In this document: piece by piece, positions 46,081-60,009 of the stretch
Layout of the letters: each line of letters opens with the position of its first letter
How positions within the stretch are numbered: position 1 is the stretch's first letter
Origin: Orthonyx spaldingii
Taxonomy: Eukaryota > Chordata > Aves > Passeriformes > Orthonychidae
Assembly: GCA_013397795.1 (NCBI GenBank)
Contig: VZTJ01001650.1
Location: 208,334 to 272,333 of the forward strand
Length of the DNA stretch: 64,000 bases
Reading direction: 5' to 3'
Program-made: the position numbers and the translations under genes
Notes under the pieces: generated by a model
What the model was told of the DNA's origin: nothing
Databases searched by the model: none
What the model saw: only the letters and a program-made list of their open reading frames with translations

Positions 46081-48659
46081 AGGGCTTCACTAATGTTGAG
46101 TGGCTGGGCTACTTAGAGGGCTGTGTCCACCTTGCTCTGCTCCTGCGGGGCAAAGCCAGGCTCCAGCTCCAGCTCAGCCAATTGAGGGTGCAGTGCTTGT
46201 GTTCATGTTTCACCATTCAAAAGACAACTGAGAAGGCTGCGTGTGACTCCAGTCATTTATCTCTATTAGTTCTTTCTTTTGCAGCTGGTGTTATTTCCCC
46301 TGCCAGGGCACAGAAGGAGACTGTCATTGAGTCAGCATATCTTGCTAGAAGGCATCACTCTTCTTTTAATTGAAGTTGTATTCCTGCTTCTGGCTGGGTG
46401 GTGGGATCTAGAGAAAATAAGTCACTGCAAAGACGCCCTGAGGATGCTGATGGAAGGTAGGGAACTAGGGCTAGGATTGTGAGGTGGGTCCTGCTCTTGA
46501 GCTCCCAGCTGAATTCAACCCTTAAGAGGAGACATTTGGTTTGGGCTTGACTATAGGAGCTGCTATGGACTGTAAATTCAGTTTTGCTCTGGCAATCCCA
46601 CTGTGACAGGATCTCCCACTCCTTCTACATACAGCAAATGCAAAGCCATCGTGCTGCAGGCCTCAAATACCAGATGGAGCACTCGGGAATCGAAGCACTG
46701 TGTAAGAAAAGAGAAAAACCTTCCCTCCCTGATTACCATTACCTCTGCTGGCAAATTCTTTCCCCAGGTGTAGCTTCCTTACTATCTTCTCCTGTCTCAA
46801 ATGGTTTGCTTTCCCTCCCTTTCCATACTTTCACTTTTCTCACTTTCCCCTGTCCTGAAGTGCTCCTCACATCCTCTCACTCATCCTCCCATTTTCCCTC
46901 CACACCAAAATCTCTTCAAAGTTTCATAGAGCCCTTCTTGGAGATGGGAAGGAAATTTTAATAGGATGTGGTTTGAGCAGAATGTTCCTATCTGTTAAAA
47001 GATTGAGAAGTTCTAGTTCCAGTGGCATACTTGTCAAACCAGACCAAGATCCAGTGCAAATTGCTGTGGCTCCCTGTAGCCATCTACCAGCTCTGACATC
47101 CTGGGGCAGAGCTGGAACTTCAGGACTGCTCTCACTCCCTCTTGTGCAACTGGTGTTTCTCGGTTTCTGTACTTCTGGCTGGGTGACAGACCTCTCCCTC
47201 AGCTCACAGGGATTTACTGGGCTGCGTTGGGCACCACCAAAGAGAGCAGCCAGCTGCTGCATTCCAATGTGGAAACTAGAAAGAAAAAATTGTCATAGAA
47301 AAAAAATTTAAATTGCTTTTTAGTGGGAAATTCCTAATTTTAAATGGAAAACTAGTAAGTATATCAGTCTCTATTTTGAACTTTTTAGGCTCATTCCTAG
47401 CAGTATTTGCACTGAGAAACGATCTCAAAATCAAAGTGCCTTGAGAGGACTTCTGACCACCTTTGTACCTGATAAATGCAATATATATGCTTTCAAACAT
47501 AGAATTTTAATTTTTCACTATGGGGAAACATAGCTGGCTTAAAAATCTTGACATTTTTACTTATTTATGACCTGATACCAGCTCAGCCTGATCCCTGACA
47601 TTGGATCAGTAGTAGTTGTGTCTCTATGTGACAACTCTTCCGTGTCCAGTTTCCAGCAGCCGCCTCAATTCTGATGTAACACTTGCTGTGGTGACTGTTT
47701 TGCTCTGAAGTTGTCATGACATATGAAATGATCATGTTAAAACCTGCCTGACTTGTTCAAATATTATAGATGGTAAACCTGTTCTCTGCCAGCAATAACT
47801 TGTACTCCTTTGCTAGCTGTCACATGGGAGATGTGTGAGTACCAGAGAAATCTTTGTACCAGACACGCTCCACGTGTGTCATTTGACTTGGTTTTAACCT
47901 GGGGGGAGGGGGGGAGGGGATGTTATTCCTTAAGTATTCAAGAGAGCATTTGGGATGAGAAGGATCTTGTCAGCAATCCCATGAAGCCTTCAGCTTGGTT
48001 GTGTGACAGACTCTCCCAGGGTGAGATGCTGCCATCCACCATTAGACCCAATTACATGAGTAATTCATGAAATTAAACAACTGCACCTGCAGCTGAGGTC
48101 TAAGGAACAATCAAGTCCTGACAATAATTACCCATTTTTTGTGACCTTCAGATACCTTAACCTCAATTTTGGGAAATAGATGAGATTTACCAATGAGCAA
48201 TGTGGATGTATGTTAGATGTAAACCCTGGCTGCATTTAGGGAACTTATCTCTCTTTCCAACCAAACCTTAAAAGAATGTGGGTAGCGCTATTAAATAATC
48301 CACTTATTTATAACATGCAAATAAATATGTTTTATTTCATAATTTAAATTGACAAGTGATTCAGTTTATGCTAGAGATTGCAGGGGAAAGAATTAAGAAA
48401 AAAACCCAACACTCAGTATTTTTCAGCACCTGGTAATGCAGGCATCTGATAAAACACAGGAACCTGTGATTCATATTTGGCCTGCTTTTGACCCTTGAAC
48501 TTTGTAGAGTGATGAAATTTGAACAGCAGTATTTGTGTATTTAAACAGTTGGTTTTGAAAAGCCACATGAGACACACTTAACACCGCCTTTTTTTTTTTT
48601 TAAAACAGCTTTCTCATTTCTACCTCTTGCTCATTCATTTCTCTTTTTGTTTGGGAAAA
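46081..48659. other. Non-coding sequence with a G-quadruplex tract
   Basis: No supported gene. Frames of 125 codons (46584-46961 plus) and 112 codons (46973-47311 plus, 46924-47262 minus) overlap in opposite directions and show no domain. A G4 motif lies at 47901-47919 and a T13 run at 48589-48601. Confidence 0.55.
47901..47919 (+). other. G-quadruplex motif
   Basis: G6-A-G7-A-G4 on the plus strand provides four G3 tracts with one-base loops, which are among the most stable predicted quadruplex arrangements. The surrounding sequence is not CpG-rich, so it is probably simple G-rich sequence and not a promoter mark. Confidence 0.55.
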
Positions 48660-48790
48660 TTTCTATTATCACACAGTGAGGGGTTATTGAGCGGCACTGA
48701 GAGCCATATTCTCTTCTGGAATCATTTACCAGATGTATGACCTTGGGCAGTAAGTGGAAAGTTACTTCACCTGTGTTAGAAATGGGCACA
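48660..48790 (+). repeat. MIR-type SINE
   Basis: The segment ACCAGATGTATGACCTTGGG (48729-48748) is the diagnostic 'agctgtgtgaccttgggcaa' CORE motif of MIR. It is followed by 'ttacttcacctgtgttagaa' for 'tcacttcacctgtctgtgcctcagtt'. The tRNA head upstream is degraded ('cactgagagccatattctct'). It is a dead, ancient copy. Confidence 0.65.
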
Positions 48791-51419
48791 GAAGTGAGGT
48801 AAATCCCAGCAGAGAGGCTGGGTGAAGAGGAAATTACCTATAGGCACAAGTGGGCATTTGTGCAACTGCGGTGCTATTCTGGTGTTATCAAACAGACAGG
48901 AATTACTCCATTGGTACAGAATGGACCTTGCTGTCAATCTGCTTATTTTATTAAAAAGTTCCTCATGAACACATACAGTGGTGGGTGGTATATTATTGCT
49001 GAGAAGCAATATCATGTATTCTTCTGCTCTGTCTTTCTTCTGTTAAAGCTTCTCAGACACTTTCTTCTTTTTTTTGTTTCCTCTCAATGACAAACAGAAG
49101 CAGTTTCAGGTCTCTTATGTTTTTGAGTAGCTTATATTCTCAACCCTGAAAAATAGAGTTAAAAATCTGTTCCCTAGATTTTAAGAAAGGATGCTCTTGT
49201 TTTGGCAGCCATTCTCAAATGCTCATGGATGTGGATAACTTGTCTAAAGTTAGTTGTCCTCTCAGACTTGGGCTTCTTGGTCTTCCATGGTGTTTTGGCA
49301 GACAGGAGGAACTGGAAGATTATTTTTATAGTTGTATACTTTGCTGCAATAATGTTTGATTTTTCAGTTGCGGACTTGAAAAATGATCAGTTTTAGGAAG
49401 GTTTTCCTTTCCTGAACTTACGAGCAGGGATGGGAGTTAGGAACACGTGGACATACTGATCTGTTTGTTTTGATTCCTGTGGTAGTAACTGCTGTGGTAA
49501 ACCTAAGACCTTCTACGTTTTCTTCGTATACCTCAAGTTTGCAAAAGGACCTTGATCACCCAGCAGAATACAAATGGTAAATTCCTACTGATTAAGAAAA
49601 AACTAATCTTCATGTTGCAATGAAAGATATATCACATTTCATGCAGCTGGTGGGGAAAAGGTTAAGACAAGTCTGGAGGGAAAAGGGAAATACTCCAGCT
49701 GGCTGCAGACAGCAGGTATACAAAGCCTCGTCTCTCAGAAGAGAGGTGCTCTATTTAGGGGCTACAGATTTATAGCAAGAGCCTGAACAGCAGGGTTCAG
49801 GGCAGCTCAAACCAAAGGAACCTACAAAGGTTTATTAAAGGGTGACTCTCAGATGCACAGAGAGCAGGACTTCTCTATTAAAGATAAAACCGAATGCAGG
49901 AAAGGGTGGTTGGAGTAAACCTTTCCACTGACCTTTATGGCTTGACAAGACCTCAAGGAGCCAGATATTATCCTTTGGACTTTTTCACTGGAGTTTCCAG
50001 CTAAATATTGTCTATTCCAATAGAAAAATTGGGCTAAACTTCAAGATTGTAAAGGAAGAACAAGCAGAAGTTTACTTTGGGGGCTAGAAGCGTCAGTGAA
50101 AAACCTACTGTGACCTAATAAGTCAGCCCTAGTGATGCAATAGAGAGACTCACTGACAAATGCAGTTCAAAACAAAAGGAAAAAGATCCTCATTTTTGTG
50201 TTTATGTTGTTGGGGTTTTTTTCAAGGTATTTCTGTTGCAAGCACGGAAATTTTGGGTTGCTCTCCATGATCATTTGAGCAGCATTTTGTATAACCATTG
50301 AAAGGCTCTTCTGTCATATTTTCCTTTTTTTCCTTTATTGATTTTTTTCCTCTTTAAGACTTTAATTCACTCTTCTTCAGTTGCTACAGTTAAGAGAAAA
50401 ATTCTGTAGATCACATAGAGATAACATTCCAGCCAACACTGGGTCACTCACACTCACACAAGAATACAAGCTTCCTGCAGACAGCTAGTCCTTTCCTGCT
50501 TTTCAGGCCTTTTTGCTCAATCTTTTCTTTTTTTTTTTTCCTCCCTTAGTATTTGGGTCTTAATCTTTCTTTAGACTTATCCTTCATGCTGTGCTCATTT
50601 CAAATGTACCAATAATTGCTGCTACTTATATGTGGTTTGATCATTCTGTGCATTCCTTGTTGAAACTATCAGTGAAACAAGACTTCTAAAATATGATTCT
50701 GTAGAGTTAAAGTAATATTTTGGGTGTCTGAAATCTCTTAGAAATTGTTCTGTAGAGAGTCAGTTTTTTAAAGGAAAAAATGACAGCAACAAGCCAACCC
50801 TAATGACATATTTCAGTGTAATGCTGTAATTTTAGCCCCTGCCATGAACTATTGCTGTTGTACAGTAAAGTATTTTGCTAGTAAATGGTGAAATGATTTC
50901 CAGTAAGACCCTTTCTCTTTATTCCATCCTTCCATCAGAAAAATTCCCATCTTGCTGATTCCAATGTATTAAAAAGAAAATACTCATCTGAAGTACATTA
51001 GACACCATGTGAGTGCCCTGCAAAAAGTAAAGATGAGCTATTGTGGTTTCACATTGTTTATTTTCAGATGTTTTCGAAAAGGCAGAAAGCAAAGGTGCTT
51101 CTTGCCTTGCAGTGGATGACGTGTCCCAAGTGAATGATCTATTTATTGGTATCAGTGTTTTCCCTTGCTCCTGCATGTGAGCACAGTAATGTGCACTAAT
51201 AAGCCTTTGCCTAGGAAGACAAACATCTTTTTAATAAGGCTTTTTTCTCCTCCTTTATCTCTGGTACCCTGTTTCCTGCTTGCTGGAAGTCTTCTCCTTC
51301 AGTGCCCTTCCAGTTCTCTCTCACTGCAATTAATTTTCTAGCGGTTTTCTTCTGAACTGGTGAGTGCATTTCTGTGGCTCTTCATGGCTGATCAGCTTCA
51401 AGACCTGTTGCCATCAGTC
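48791..51419. other. Non-coding sequence, no gene
   Basis: No recognised repeat or gene. There is a T12 run at 50528-50539. The segment 49660-49900 is moderately G+C-rich but matches nothing I recognise. Frames are at most 85 codons. Confidence 0.55.
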
Positions 51420-51978
51420 TGCTGCCATCTAAGAACTTGTTACAGGATGAGGAAACCAGGAAAAGATGGTCAGTGGCCACACTGATGGTGGGGTCAGCAG
51501 GAGCTCAAAGTGTTGCACTAGTGCGGGCAGAGGGCACTGGAGAGAGGACGAGGATGGACACAACGATCTCCAGGGCTTGTGGGGCTTTCATTTCCGAACT
51601 TGGGAAACATGAGTCAGAACTGAGCTCTGGAGCACAAAGCCACAGAGCCTCCATGGCTGGCAAGTGTAGACCCGGAAACTCAGATGAATAGAGCCCTAAA
51701 TGTTTTTTGTTTGACGCTCGTGCTGAACAGAAAATGATGAATCCATTGGCAAGTCCTTCTGCTGCCAAAAGAAACAGACTTGCACTTGCAGATTGCTTTC
51801 TTTCTGTGCTATCAACCCCTGCATGGTCAGCTTCTGCAAAGCCGACACTCATCTATCAATTTAAAGTGGTTTTTTTAGAAGCACTGTAGTATTTGTTTTA
51901 AGTGTGTGTGTGTCTGCTTGAAAGTGTCTCATTAAAATATACTGACCTCATCAAGCATCTCAAAAAAAAAAAAAAAAA
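51420..51978 (+). other. Candidate transcript 3' end or retrocopy (unidentified)
   Basis: ATTAAA at 51931-51936 lies 25 nt upstream of an uninterrupted A17 run at 51962-51978. This is the textbook spacing between a polyadenylation signal and a genomically encoded poly-A tail. The upstream few hundred bases are non-repetitive and mildly CpG-bearing, and include an 84-codon plus frame (51437-51691) and a 60-codon frame (51707-51889) with no known domain. The feature could be a processed retrocopy of an unknown transcript, a 3' UTR of a local transcript with internal A tract, or coincidence. I found no target-site duplication. The left boundary is arbitrary. Confidence 0.2.
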
Positions 51979-54900
51979 TCCAAAGTGGAAAATGTCTTAT
52001 TTACTGTTCATTTTGAATTAATTTGAAGTTTGTCACTAGCTTCACATGACAATGGGGTTTTTGGAGTGTTTGTTGTTTTTTTGTCTGTGATGATGTGTTA
52101 GAAAGACTAAATGGCTCTTACTGGGCACGATGTGCAAAATGTGCCAGGGAGAGTGGACCTGGGTGGTTCTGATCTCATAAGGGGCAAGAACATCTCTGAG
52201 TCTGAGAAAACTCTCTGCAGTCCTAAGCATCCCGCTGAAAGCTGTGAGACTCCTGAATATGTAAAGGATCCAGGATCAGATGAGTAACGTCTCTAGAAAC
52301 AAAAAAGTCTTAAACGAAAGAATTTTTTTTTCTTCATGGGATACTTTATCCAGCATAGTAAAAACATGTATATTTATAGCTTAGATTACGCTTTGTTTTG
52401 TGGGATGAAAAAACACATTTTCAAGTTGGCCCCTTTCCTGAACAGATGTTACTGGCCTGGGTGAATAACTTAAGCATATGATTGAACAGAATTGAAAGAG
52501 AATTTTTGCCAAACTCAATTCTGACTAAAACTGAAATCTTTCACCACTTTTCTTCCCTCTGTCATACAGGCTCTGCTGTTCACTTCATCCTGATCTCTGT
52601 CTTCCAGCTGTGCCTGTTCATGGGTTATATCAAACCCTTTGGTTTTGAACTTGCATTACTTCCATGCAAGAAAATCTGTAAGGAGTTTTTTAAAAAAAGT
52701 ATAATTCTCCCTTGAAAAGAGGACTGTCAGGGTAACATCAGGGGCTTCAGTGTTTGTCTCTCACTGATTTCTCGCATCAAATGTGTTTATTTTGCTGGTG
52801 CAAAGATGTTTATTTCTAATTGCCACTGCTTCTAGCTCCAGCTGGCTTCTTTCCTTGTTGCACATGATCACCAGAATTTAAGGTTTTACAGGTCAAATTA
52901 GACTCACAGTGACATCTGTGCCACCCATTGCTTTCAAAGAGACTACCCAGGTGTGCCCAAATGCAGTTGGATAAACCATCCTCTCTGTGCAAGAGGGGAC
53001 AGACAGGATCCCCTTTTCTCTTGGTCTTGATGGATCTGTGGTCTAAAAAGTCTCAAAAGAAATTAATTTTTTGTCCAAGCCTACACTGAACTGGGAGCAA
53101 GACACAGATCTTTTTATTGCAAATTAATGACAGTTTTTGTGGAGGTGTCACTGAGTCTGAGAAATAGAACTGAAGGAGTTTTGTGATGAACATGGCCCTG
53201 GGTGTGACTCTCTTTCACTCACCTGGGGTGTTAAAACTGCCTCCCTCAATGCCTCAATGAATTGAGCACTGCCTAGAAAACCCAGCAGTGTGAGGACATA
53301 GCACTGTCAGCGTCAGTGGTGCCTTTACAGCTGAGATCATCCACCTGACATATCAAAGCCCTCCAAGAAATTGGTGAGGCAGTGTGATGTCCTTGGCAAA
53401 GCCTGATTAGGTAGGATGCACATTTGCTTTTCTGGAAGACTGTGAGGCATCCTGTTGTTCATCTGGTTTCCCATAAAGACAAACAGGGAGGAGGTTAGTG
53501 GGTATTTACACAGTTCCACACTAAGCCTTTGAGCACACAGATGCAGGTCAGAGTATATTGTGATGCAGTCTTTGGGATGCTGTTAGAAGTTGGAGTCTCA
53601 AAAAAAAGTAACATTGAAAGACAAATAAGCAACTAGATTACATATGTAAGATAAAATATATTAGAAATCAGCATGATTTACATAACTCAAATTAAGAATG
53701 CAGCAGGTTTTATAAATTGTTTAGCACATACTTCTTGACAAACTTGATAAATAGAAGGTTTGAGAATTGCTAACTCACTGCCCAGTGGTTACACCTGCCT
53801 TTGATAGATTTTTAAATACTATCATTGCCTTAAATACTTCAACAGTTTTAGGATTTGCTTATCTCTGCTGTAGCCACAAGTGTCACTGAATATTTTCGAT
53901 GGTTGAGTCCCTTTGGTCCAGCTTCTGTATGTTTGCATGCAGTGCAATTGCATCTACTTCTTGGGCTTAGTGAGGCAGCAAGTGCGGCTGCTGTGTTCAT
54001 AAAAACACATTAGTAGAAGTATTTGAAAATAACAGCACTGATTTCTTTTTTCCTTTCTTGTTCTGTTGATACATTAGGAAACACATTCTGTAAATCTCAC
54101 GTTTTAATTCCCCTTTGGAGAACAGTTTAATGCTTAAAGAAGCATTTGCTTGCCTACATTGCTATTAATGCATCCCATTCTTAAAAGAAAGTAAAACCTT
54201 CTTGAAATTTAAGGAATTTGAAGGAGCTGTATTCTTAAGATATTAAGTCCATGTATTAAAGGTATGCAAGCAGATTCTCAGACACATTCACATACTCAGT
54301 TTGCCAAAAGGATCATCTGTATGAGTAGTTCTTTGTTTTCCTTTCCGTGATTTGTACAGGTTGTTAGAGCACTCAGACTGATACTGGCAATAATTGAAAA
54401 TTCTTCACAAATGCTTTAAATCTCAGGGGCTGGATTCTTCTTTACTGACTCCAGTCTTGTGCCAGAATTGCTGCATTTGGTTCAGTACAGTAATCCAGGT
54501 TTAAACTGCGAGAGTGCAGGGGAGCAGGGGAATAGAGTCACATTTCATATGTTCTGTTCTGATATTTTAAAAAATTGCATCACCTGTCAGATTTTGAAAG
54601 TCTTGTCTGCTTTGACCATCTGTGGCACGGATGAGATATTATGCAGGTCCCCACCGCCTGGTGCATCCTCTTTCAGGCTGTCATGAAATGTCCCCGTGTG
54701 CTGCCATTAAATGTCCCTGTGTGCTGCTCTGAGCATCACATGTATGTGCAGAGAGATGGAAGTCTGCAGGGACACTTTCGTGAGCGTGTCCTGGGTGAAA
54801 CGTCAGCATTTACCCAGTCCACTCTCTCCAGCTCCCCTTAGCCAACTACCTATTGACAAATTACATTCCTTGAGGGAGGAAATCCCTTTGGAAAAGTGCT

Positions 54901-55699
54901 GTACAAAGCAATGTAGTTCTCCACCAAGAGAGGTCGTCCACTTGCTTGTTGCTTGCCATGTTCTGGGTGCTCTGCTGGAGACTGGGGTCTGCTCCCATTG
55001 ACCCTGCAGGGCCTTGATTCCTTTTCCATCAGGTTTTGAGTGGGATCCCTCCCATTGACCCCCAGCATCTGAAAGCTGGTTGTGGAGTCTAAACCAGGCA
55101 ATGAGGTTGTTTTTTATTGATGAAGATAAACCTCTCCAGGGAACTGCATCCCATCCTAAGATATATGTCTAAATAGCTGTGATGAACTGCCCTTTCTGAG
55201 GTTTTCTCTGTACAGCCACAGATTATTCAGGGAGCAGAGTGACTTAGACCAAAGGGCTGGTGAGAGGAAAGATGACTCCATGCACAGGCAGTCACAGTGG
55301 CAGCAAAAGGCCTCTGGCTCAGGATGGCAGAATTTCATACCCATAGTAAACACCTTTCAATTGCTATGTAGGCAATGACAAAACTCTGGCAGTCTTTGAT
55401 GGAAGCAGCTCTAGGTCCTGGGAATTGTTACACCTGATGAGGAGATGAGAGGTGAGAGAAAAAGAATTTGCCCACATTTAAAATAATCTGTAATTCAGTA
55501 GATTGTCAGGAAACCTCTATTTCACTTCTGAGTAACTGGATTGTGAAGCAGAACTGATGGTAATGCACTTTTGAGTGAACGTGAAATATGCAAAAATGGA
55601 GTTTAAATATGATGCAAGAGTTCTGACCCCTTAAAATATGGTGCCTTCTGTACAATGAAAGGATTTCGGTAGAAGTCAGTGCATAACAGCACTTAAAGT
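51979..55699. other. Non-coding sequence with a 23-bp tandem duplication
   Basis: No supported gene. Frames are at most 96 codons with no domain. The segment 52875-52990 loosely resembles a sauropsid interspersed repeat but not enough to call. A 23-bp-period duplication at 54686-54727 is listed separately. Confidence 0.55.
54686..54727 (+). repeat. Tandem duplication, 23-bp period
   Basis: AAATGTCCCCGTGTGCTGC (54686-54704) recurs as AAATGTCCCTGTGTGCTGC (54709-54727), a period of 23 bp with one mismatch in 19. It is a small local duplication of no evident function. Confidence 0.85.
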
Positions 55700-58600
55700 C
55701 AGGCAAAAGATCATTAAAATGCCGCTTCCTGTGTTATTAAAGTCTTCATCCCAATGTACTGTGGAGCAAATCCAATGGGATGCAATTACTGAAATGGGCT
55801 CCATCACTGTGCTGAGAGAGAAGCTCTTTGGTAGAGGCTGTCTTAGCACAATATCCCTGCTCTGATGGCTTTGCTTTTCCACTGCAGTGGCTTCACACTT
55901 CCACCTGAAGCTTCCAAGTCTTTCATGAGGTCAAGGATTTACATCCTGATATGGCAGTTAAGGAACAGAAAGTCCAAGTAGAAATCACCAAACAGCAAGG
56001 CCACAATTCAGTCCAACCTCAGCTCATTCCATATCTGTGCTCACTTTGTTAGAACCCACCAGGAAATTGAGGGCAAGGCATTTAGTTTTTCCCCTGGGTC
56101 AATAAAAAAATATTTTCCCAGTAGCAAAACTGCTCAAAGGAAATGTTGTCAGGCACAAAGTCTCCAGTCATCCAGGAAAGAGTAAGTCAGGTGAGTGTCT
56201 TGAGGCAGTCTGGCCTTAGCTTGTCCTGGTATTTGTAATACTGAGAAGGCAGAAATCTTATTTGTCTCACTCATTTTGTTCTGATTTTTTTCTATATTAT
56301 GTACTCACTTGAATGATGAAACCAGGTTATTTTATTGTTGTTCTTAATTTTTCTCTGTCACACAGAGCAAAATTTCAGCATCAACATCATTAGAAAATGC
56401 TTCCCTTTTTTAAGAGATAAAGTAGCTGAATTATTTCCTAGGGCTTTTCACTTCAGCAAGTGGCCAGACTTCTGGTCAAAATAAAGCTAAATATTTCATA
56501 TTAACCTTTTAGCTCATTAATAGCAGAACTGGGCTATCTTTAGGAAATTGTTTTCTTAGAAGTGCCACTCCTTGAACAGAACAAGTTTGCTTTCATAGAA
56601 TATTTTGGAAGACATTTCTTCATATCCCGTGGCAAAGTATCAACTTCTGCTGTCTGTTGATTCAAAAATTAGAGGTGTGCAGTAGTTGCTCTAGCAACAG
56701 AGTCTCGTTTTACCCCTCTGCTCATTTCCAACCTGTTACTAAATTACTAAGCACGGGAGGGATGCATCAAAGAGCACCTAGAGACACTGCTAATGTAATG
56801 AAAGTGAGCCTTCATCTACTTAAAACATGTTGTGTCAGCTTGGAAATAAGCCAGGTGATTTCTCTACCCCCAAAAGTTGGCACCATGTCAGCTACTTAAA
56901 CTTTTAAAATTGTAAAAACAAGGTCTACACACACAAAAAAATTCCTTCTATGGAAATTTCTGATATGTTGTACCTGGCAATATTAAATTTGTTTGTTAGC
57001 AAAGTATAAGGTATCCTTATCTCTTTATTGGTTACAACATCTGTCAGGTGGTTTTACTATCTGTAAGTACTTCAGTTGGTATTTTGTGTGTGTGTCATAT
57101 AATGGATGTGTAGATTTATAGCTCCTGTTGCAAACATTTAGCAGTATGATTAGTCCTTCAGGTGGGAAGAAACTGCAGATGGGAACCTGTGTTATTAAAG
57201 GCAGTACCATGCAATTTTAAAATTTTCTCACACAATTTTTTGGAGGGAACTTTCTAAAAAGATAAAAAAGTGACGTTTTCATTGGTCAAATAGAGGATCC
57301 ACCTCGGATTGCACAAAAAAATTGGTTTAAATATTTTTATATGTTAGCAACACCTAAAGCCCTTTGGGGCTCAATATCAGGGAGCAGGGCTTATCAAATT
57401 TGTTGGGTGCCACATCAGTGTGCACAGTGCAGCCAGGGCTGCTGGCAAGCCCCAGTGCCCAGAGCCCCCAGGAATGACAGGAAGCATAATCCCAAAAAGT
57501 ATCTCCTTTGAAGCTTCACACTCTATTATACAAATTCTCTTTATACAGTTTGGTTTTAGCTAGGAATTCAGTCTCAAGAGCTTTCACTCTGCTTTGCAGA
57601 AAGGGTAAAATTAAGGAAGAAATGCATTCTTCTGGAAAAAGATGCTGTTTCCAGCATCACACCATGAGACCAGTTTGGTTCCCTGTTCTTCAAGCAAGGC
57701 TTTCAAGGCTGAACCCTTGTGCCCTCATCTCCTAGGATAAAATGGGGAAGGATAAAGACCATAAGGTTTAGTGCTGCTGCAGATCTGCCCTGAGCACAGA
57801 GTCTCATCTCTGGTGTGACACCTGCACCAGGCACTGTGGGCACCCACAAGGCATCAACAGTGCCCTACTGTGCCAGCTCTGTGAGACACTTTGCTCCTTT
57901 TACTTGGTGCAAAGAGGTGACAGCAGAGTCTCATCTGGACACCTCTCTGTATTCTAATCCTGGTTTATAAATACTTTTGCCATATGTAATATAAGTTCCT
58001 GAATTACTTGTGTGAAGCCGTGTTTGGCTGTGATTTGAGAGGACCTATGTATAAGAATTGCCTTTTGATAGTGTTTTTCCACAGCATCTGTAGGCTATTA
58101 TCCAGTGGTGGGAGACCAACTAGTAAGAGCTTCCATAATGTCAGCAAAATTTCAGCTCCTTAATACAGTGGTCTTATGCTGTTTCCCAGCTTGAAAACCC
58201 AGTAAGCCTTTAAAATGACACTATAAGATACCTTTGTCTAAAAGTAGGGTGCCAGATAGTGCCTATAAATGTAGATGTTTGGTTTTAGCCTTACATTGCA
58301 ACCTTTTCCTATGTAATTCTGGTACATTCACACCAGCTTCTTTTGACTGTCATTTTTAATGTATAATGTTTTTACCAGGTGGGCTATAGAGCTGTGTTAT
58401 CACTACAGTGAAAAAGTCCACATGGACCATGTTACAAAGTGCAGAACATACCAGATATAATTTCCATACTGGGTTTAGAGATCAGACCTAAGCATAACTT
58501 TGCTCCAGATGCAAGATGTGGACAACAGAAACATGTTTTGTTATAGGTTTTACTAATGCAGGTTTAAAATAACACGACTGAAGTTCTAAATTGATATGAC

Positions 58601-60009
58601 AGTTGCACCTTTTCTGGATAAAAGAGCCGGCTGCAATGTTATGCCTGGTTTTAAAACCAATACACATGATCTGAACCAGATTTTTTCATCATGGTTTTGA
58701 AATTTTCTTTTCAGACAGAGGGAGTGTTTAGGAACATTTCAAAGAAATGTAAACATGCACTTAGACCAAATAACATGTGTCCAGGCCAAATTTCAGTTGG
58801 AGTGTTTATTAGTTTCTGCCTCCTTCCAAGATTTCAGTGGCAGTTTACTTGTATTCTCCTTAACTTTCCACACTGGTGCAGTGTAGCTGCATGTAGTTAG
58901 ACTTCTAAAGTGCCTCAGCCCAGGGGCAGCCAAGGTTGGTGAAAGGCTTTCCCAGTACTTAGAGGTCTGCTTTCCCATCTGGGAACAAGGCTGCCAACAG
59001 GCTAATGTTGCAGGAGCCAGCACGACTCCTTCCTCTGCTTTTGAGACTGTTTGAAAACTGGCACCAAGGATCTGATCAAGAGAGTAGGGGCAATACATGG
59101 TTTTACTGGAGAGACCTATTTATTCTTTTTGGTACCCAAAGATGTTGCTTCTGAATATAGCACTGAAAAAGGAATAGAAACTGAGGTTTTCCCTGGCAAT
59201 TGCAGTCTACGTGTTAGAAAAAGATCCAAGATCAAAATCTACCAGGGAGGCACCATTGCTGTTGAAGGAAAGCTCATCGTTGTTAAATGTCTGTAAATCA
59301 CATACTGTGGGATGCTCTGTAGCTGCACTGTGTAAACTCTCCTGAATGCTTTTTGGCAGAATTTTGCTCCCGTGCAAACATTTTACAAACTGTGTCATGA
59401 AGCAGCTTGTTTTGCCTACAGCATCAAAGTCTTGGTGTCTCACAGCTTCCAGTGACTCATGCCTTTCTTTGCAGCTTGGTTGCCTCCCCGTAAGACAGAA
59501 TAGCTGGTTAATAAGTTTGCTGAGTGTATTGATGTCCTTTTAGTTGAAAGGATCATATTAGCAAACAGTAAGATGAGAAACTATGGATATGGATAAAAAA
59601 ACAACATTAGGATAATACTAATTGCATTTAATTGAAGGAGATCAACTGAGTAAAGAGAAAGGAAAAAAAACAGTGACAAATTTTGTTGCCTTGCCCTTAG
59701 TTTAACTCTTCTTGTGAAAACAATCTTTGCAAGAGAAGAGAGAGCAAATGAACCCAGTAATGTTTTGATTGCTTTTAGATTGGCATTGATATGCTGTGAT
59801 CCTTTTCTTCCCATGTAACGTTAGAGGTAGAGGTCAACAATCTACCTTTTTTTAATTGAAGCACCATCAGCTTAATTTATGAACAGAATTTTCCAATGGA
59901 AAACTTACCCTGGAGTCCGTAAAAACAAATAAGAACAATACAGCTAACTTCAGAGTTCATGAACATTTTATCAAAACCTAACTTGTTTTAGGAATGGTGT
60001 TACAGAGTG
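55700..60009. other. Non-coding sequence, no gene
   Basis: No supported gene. A (TG)6 run lies at about 57085-57095. The patch 55720-55930 is complex and repeat-free and might be constrained. Plus frame 59051-59296 (81 codons, glycine- and lysine-containing) and minus frame 58793-59098 (101 codons) have no known domain. Confidence 0.55.

Noticed and set aside
48422..48430. REST/NRSF left half-site TTCAGCACC
   Set aside because: The right half (GGACAGCGCC type) is absent at any accepted spacing.
52875..52990. Possible sauropsid interspersed repeat
   Set aside because: A resemblance to phrases such as 'gcccattgacttcaatggg' exists, but order and identity are too poor to call.
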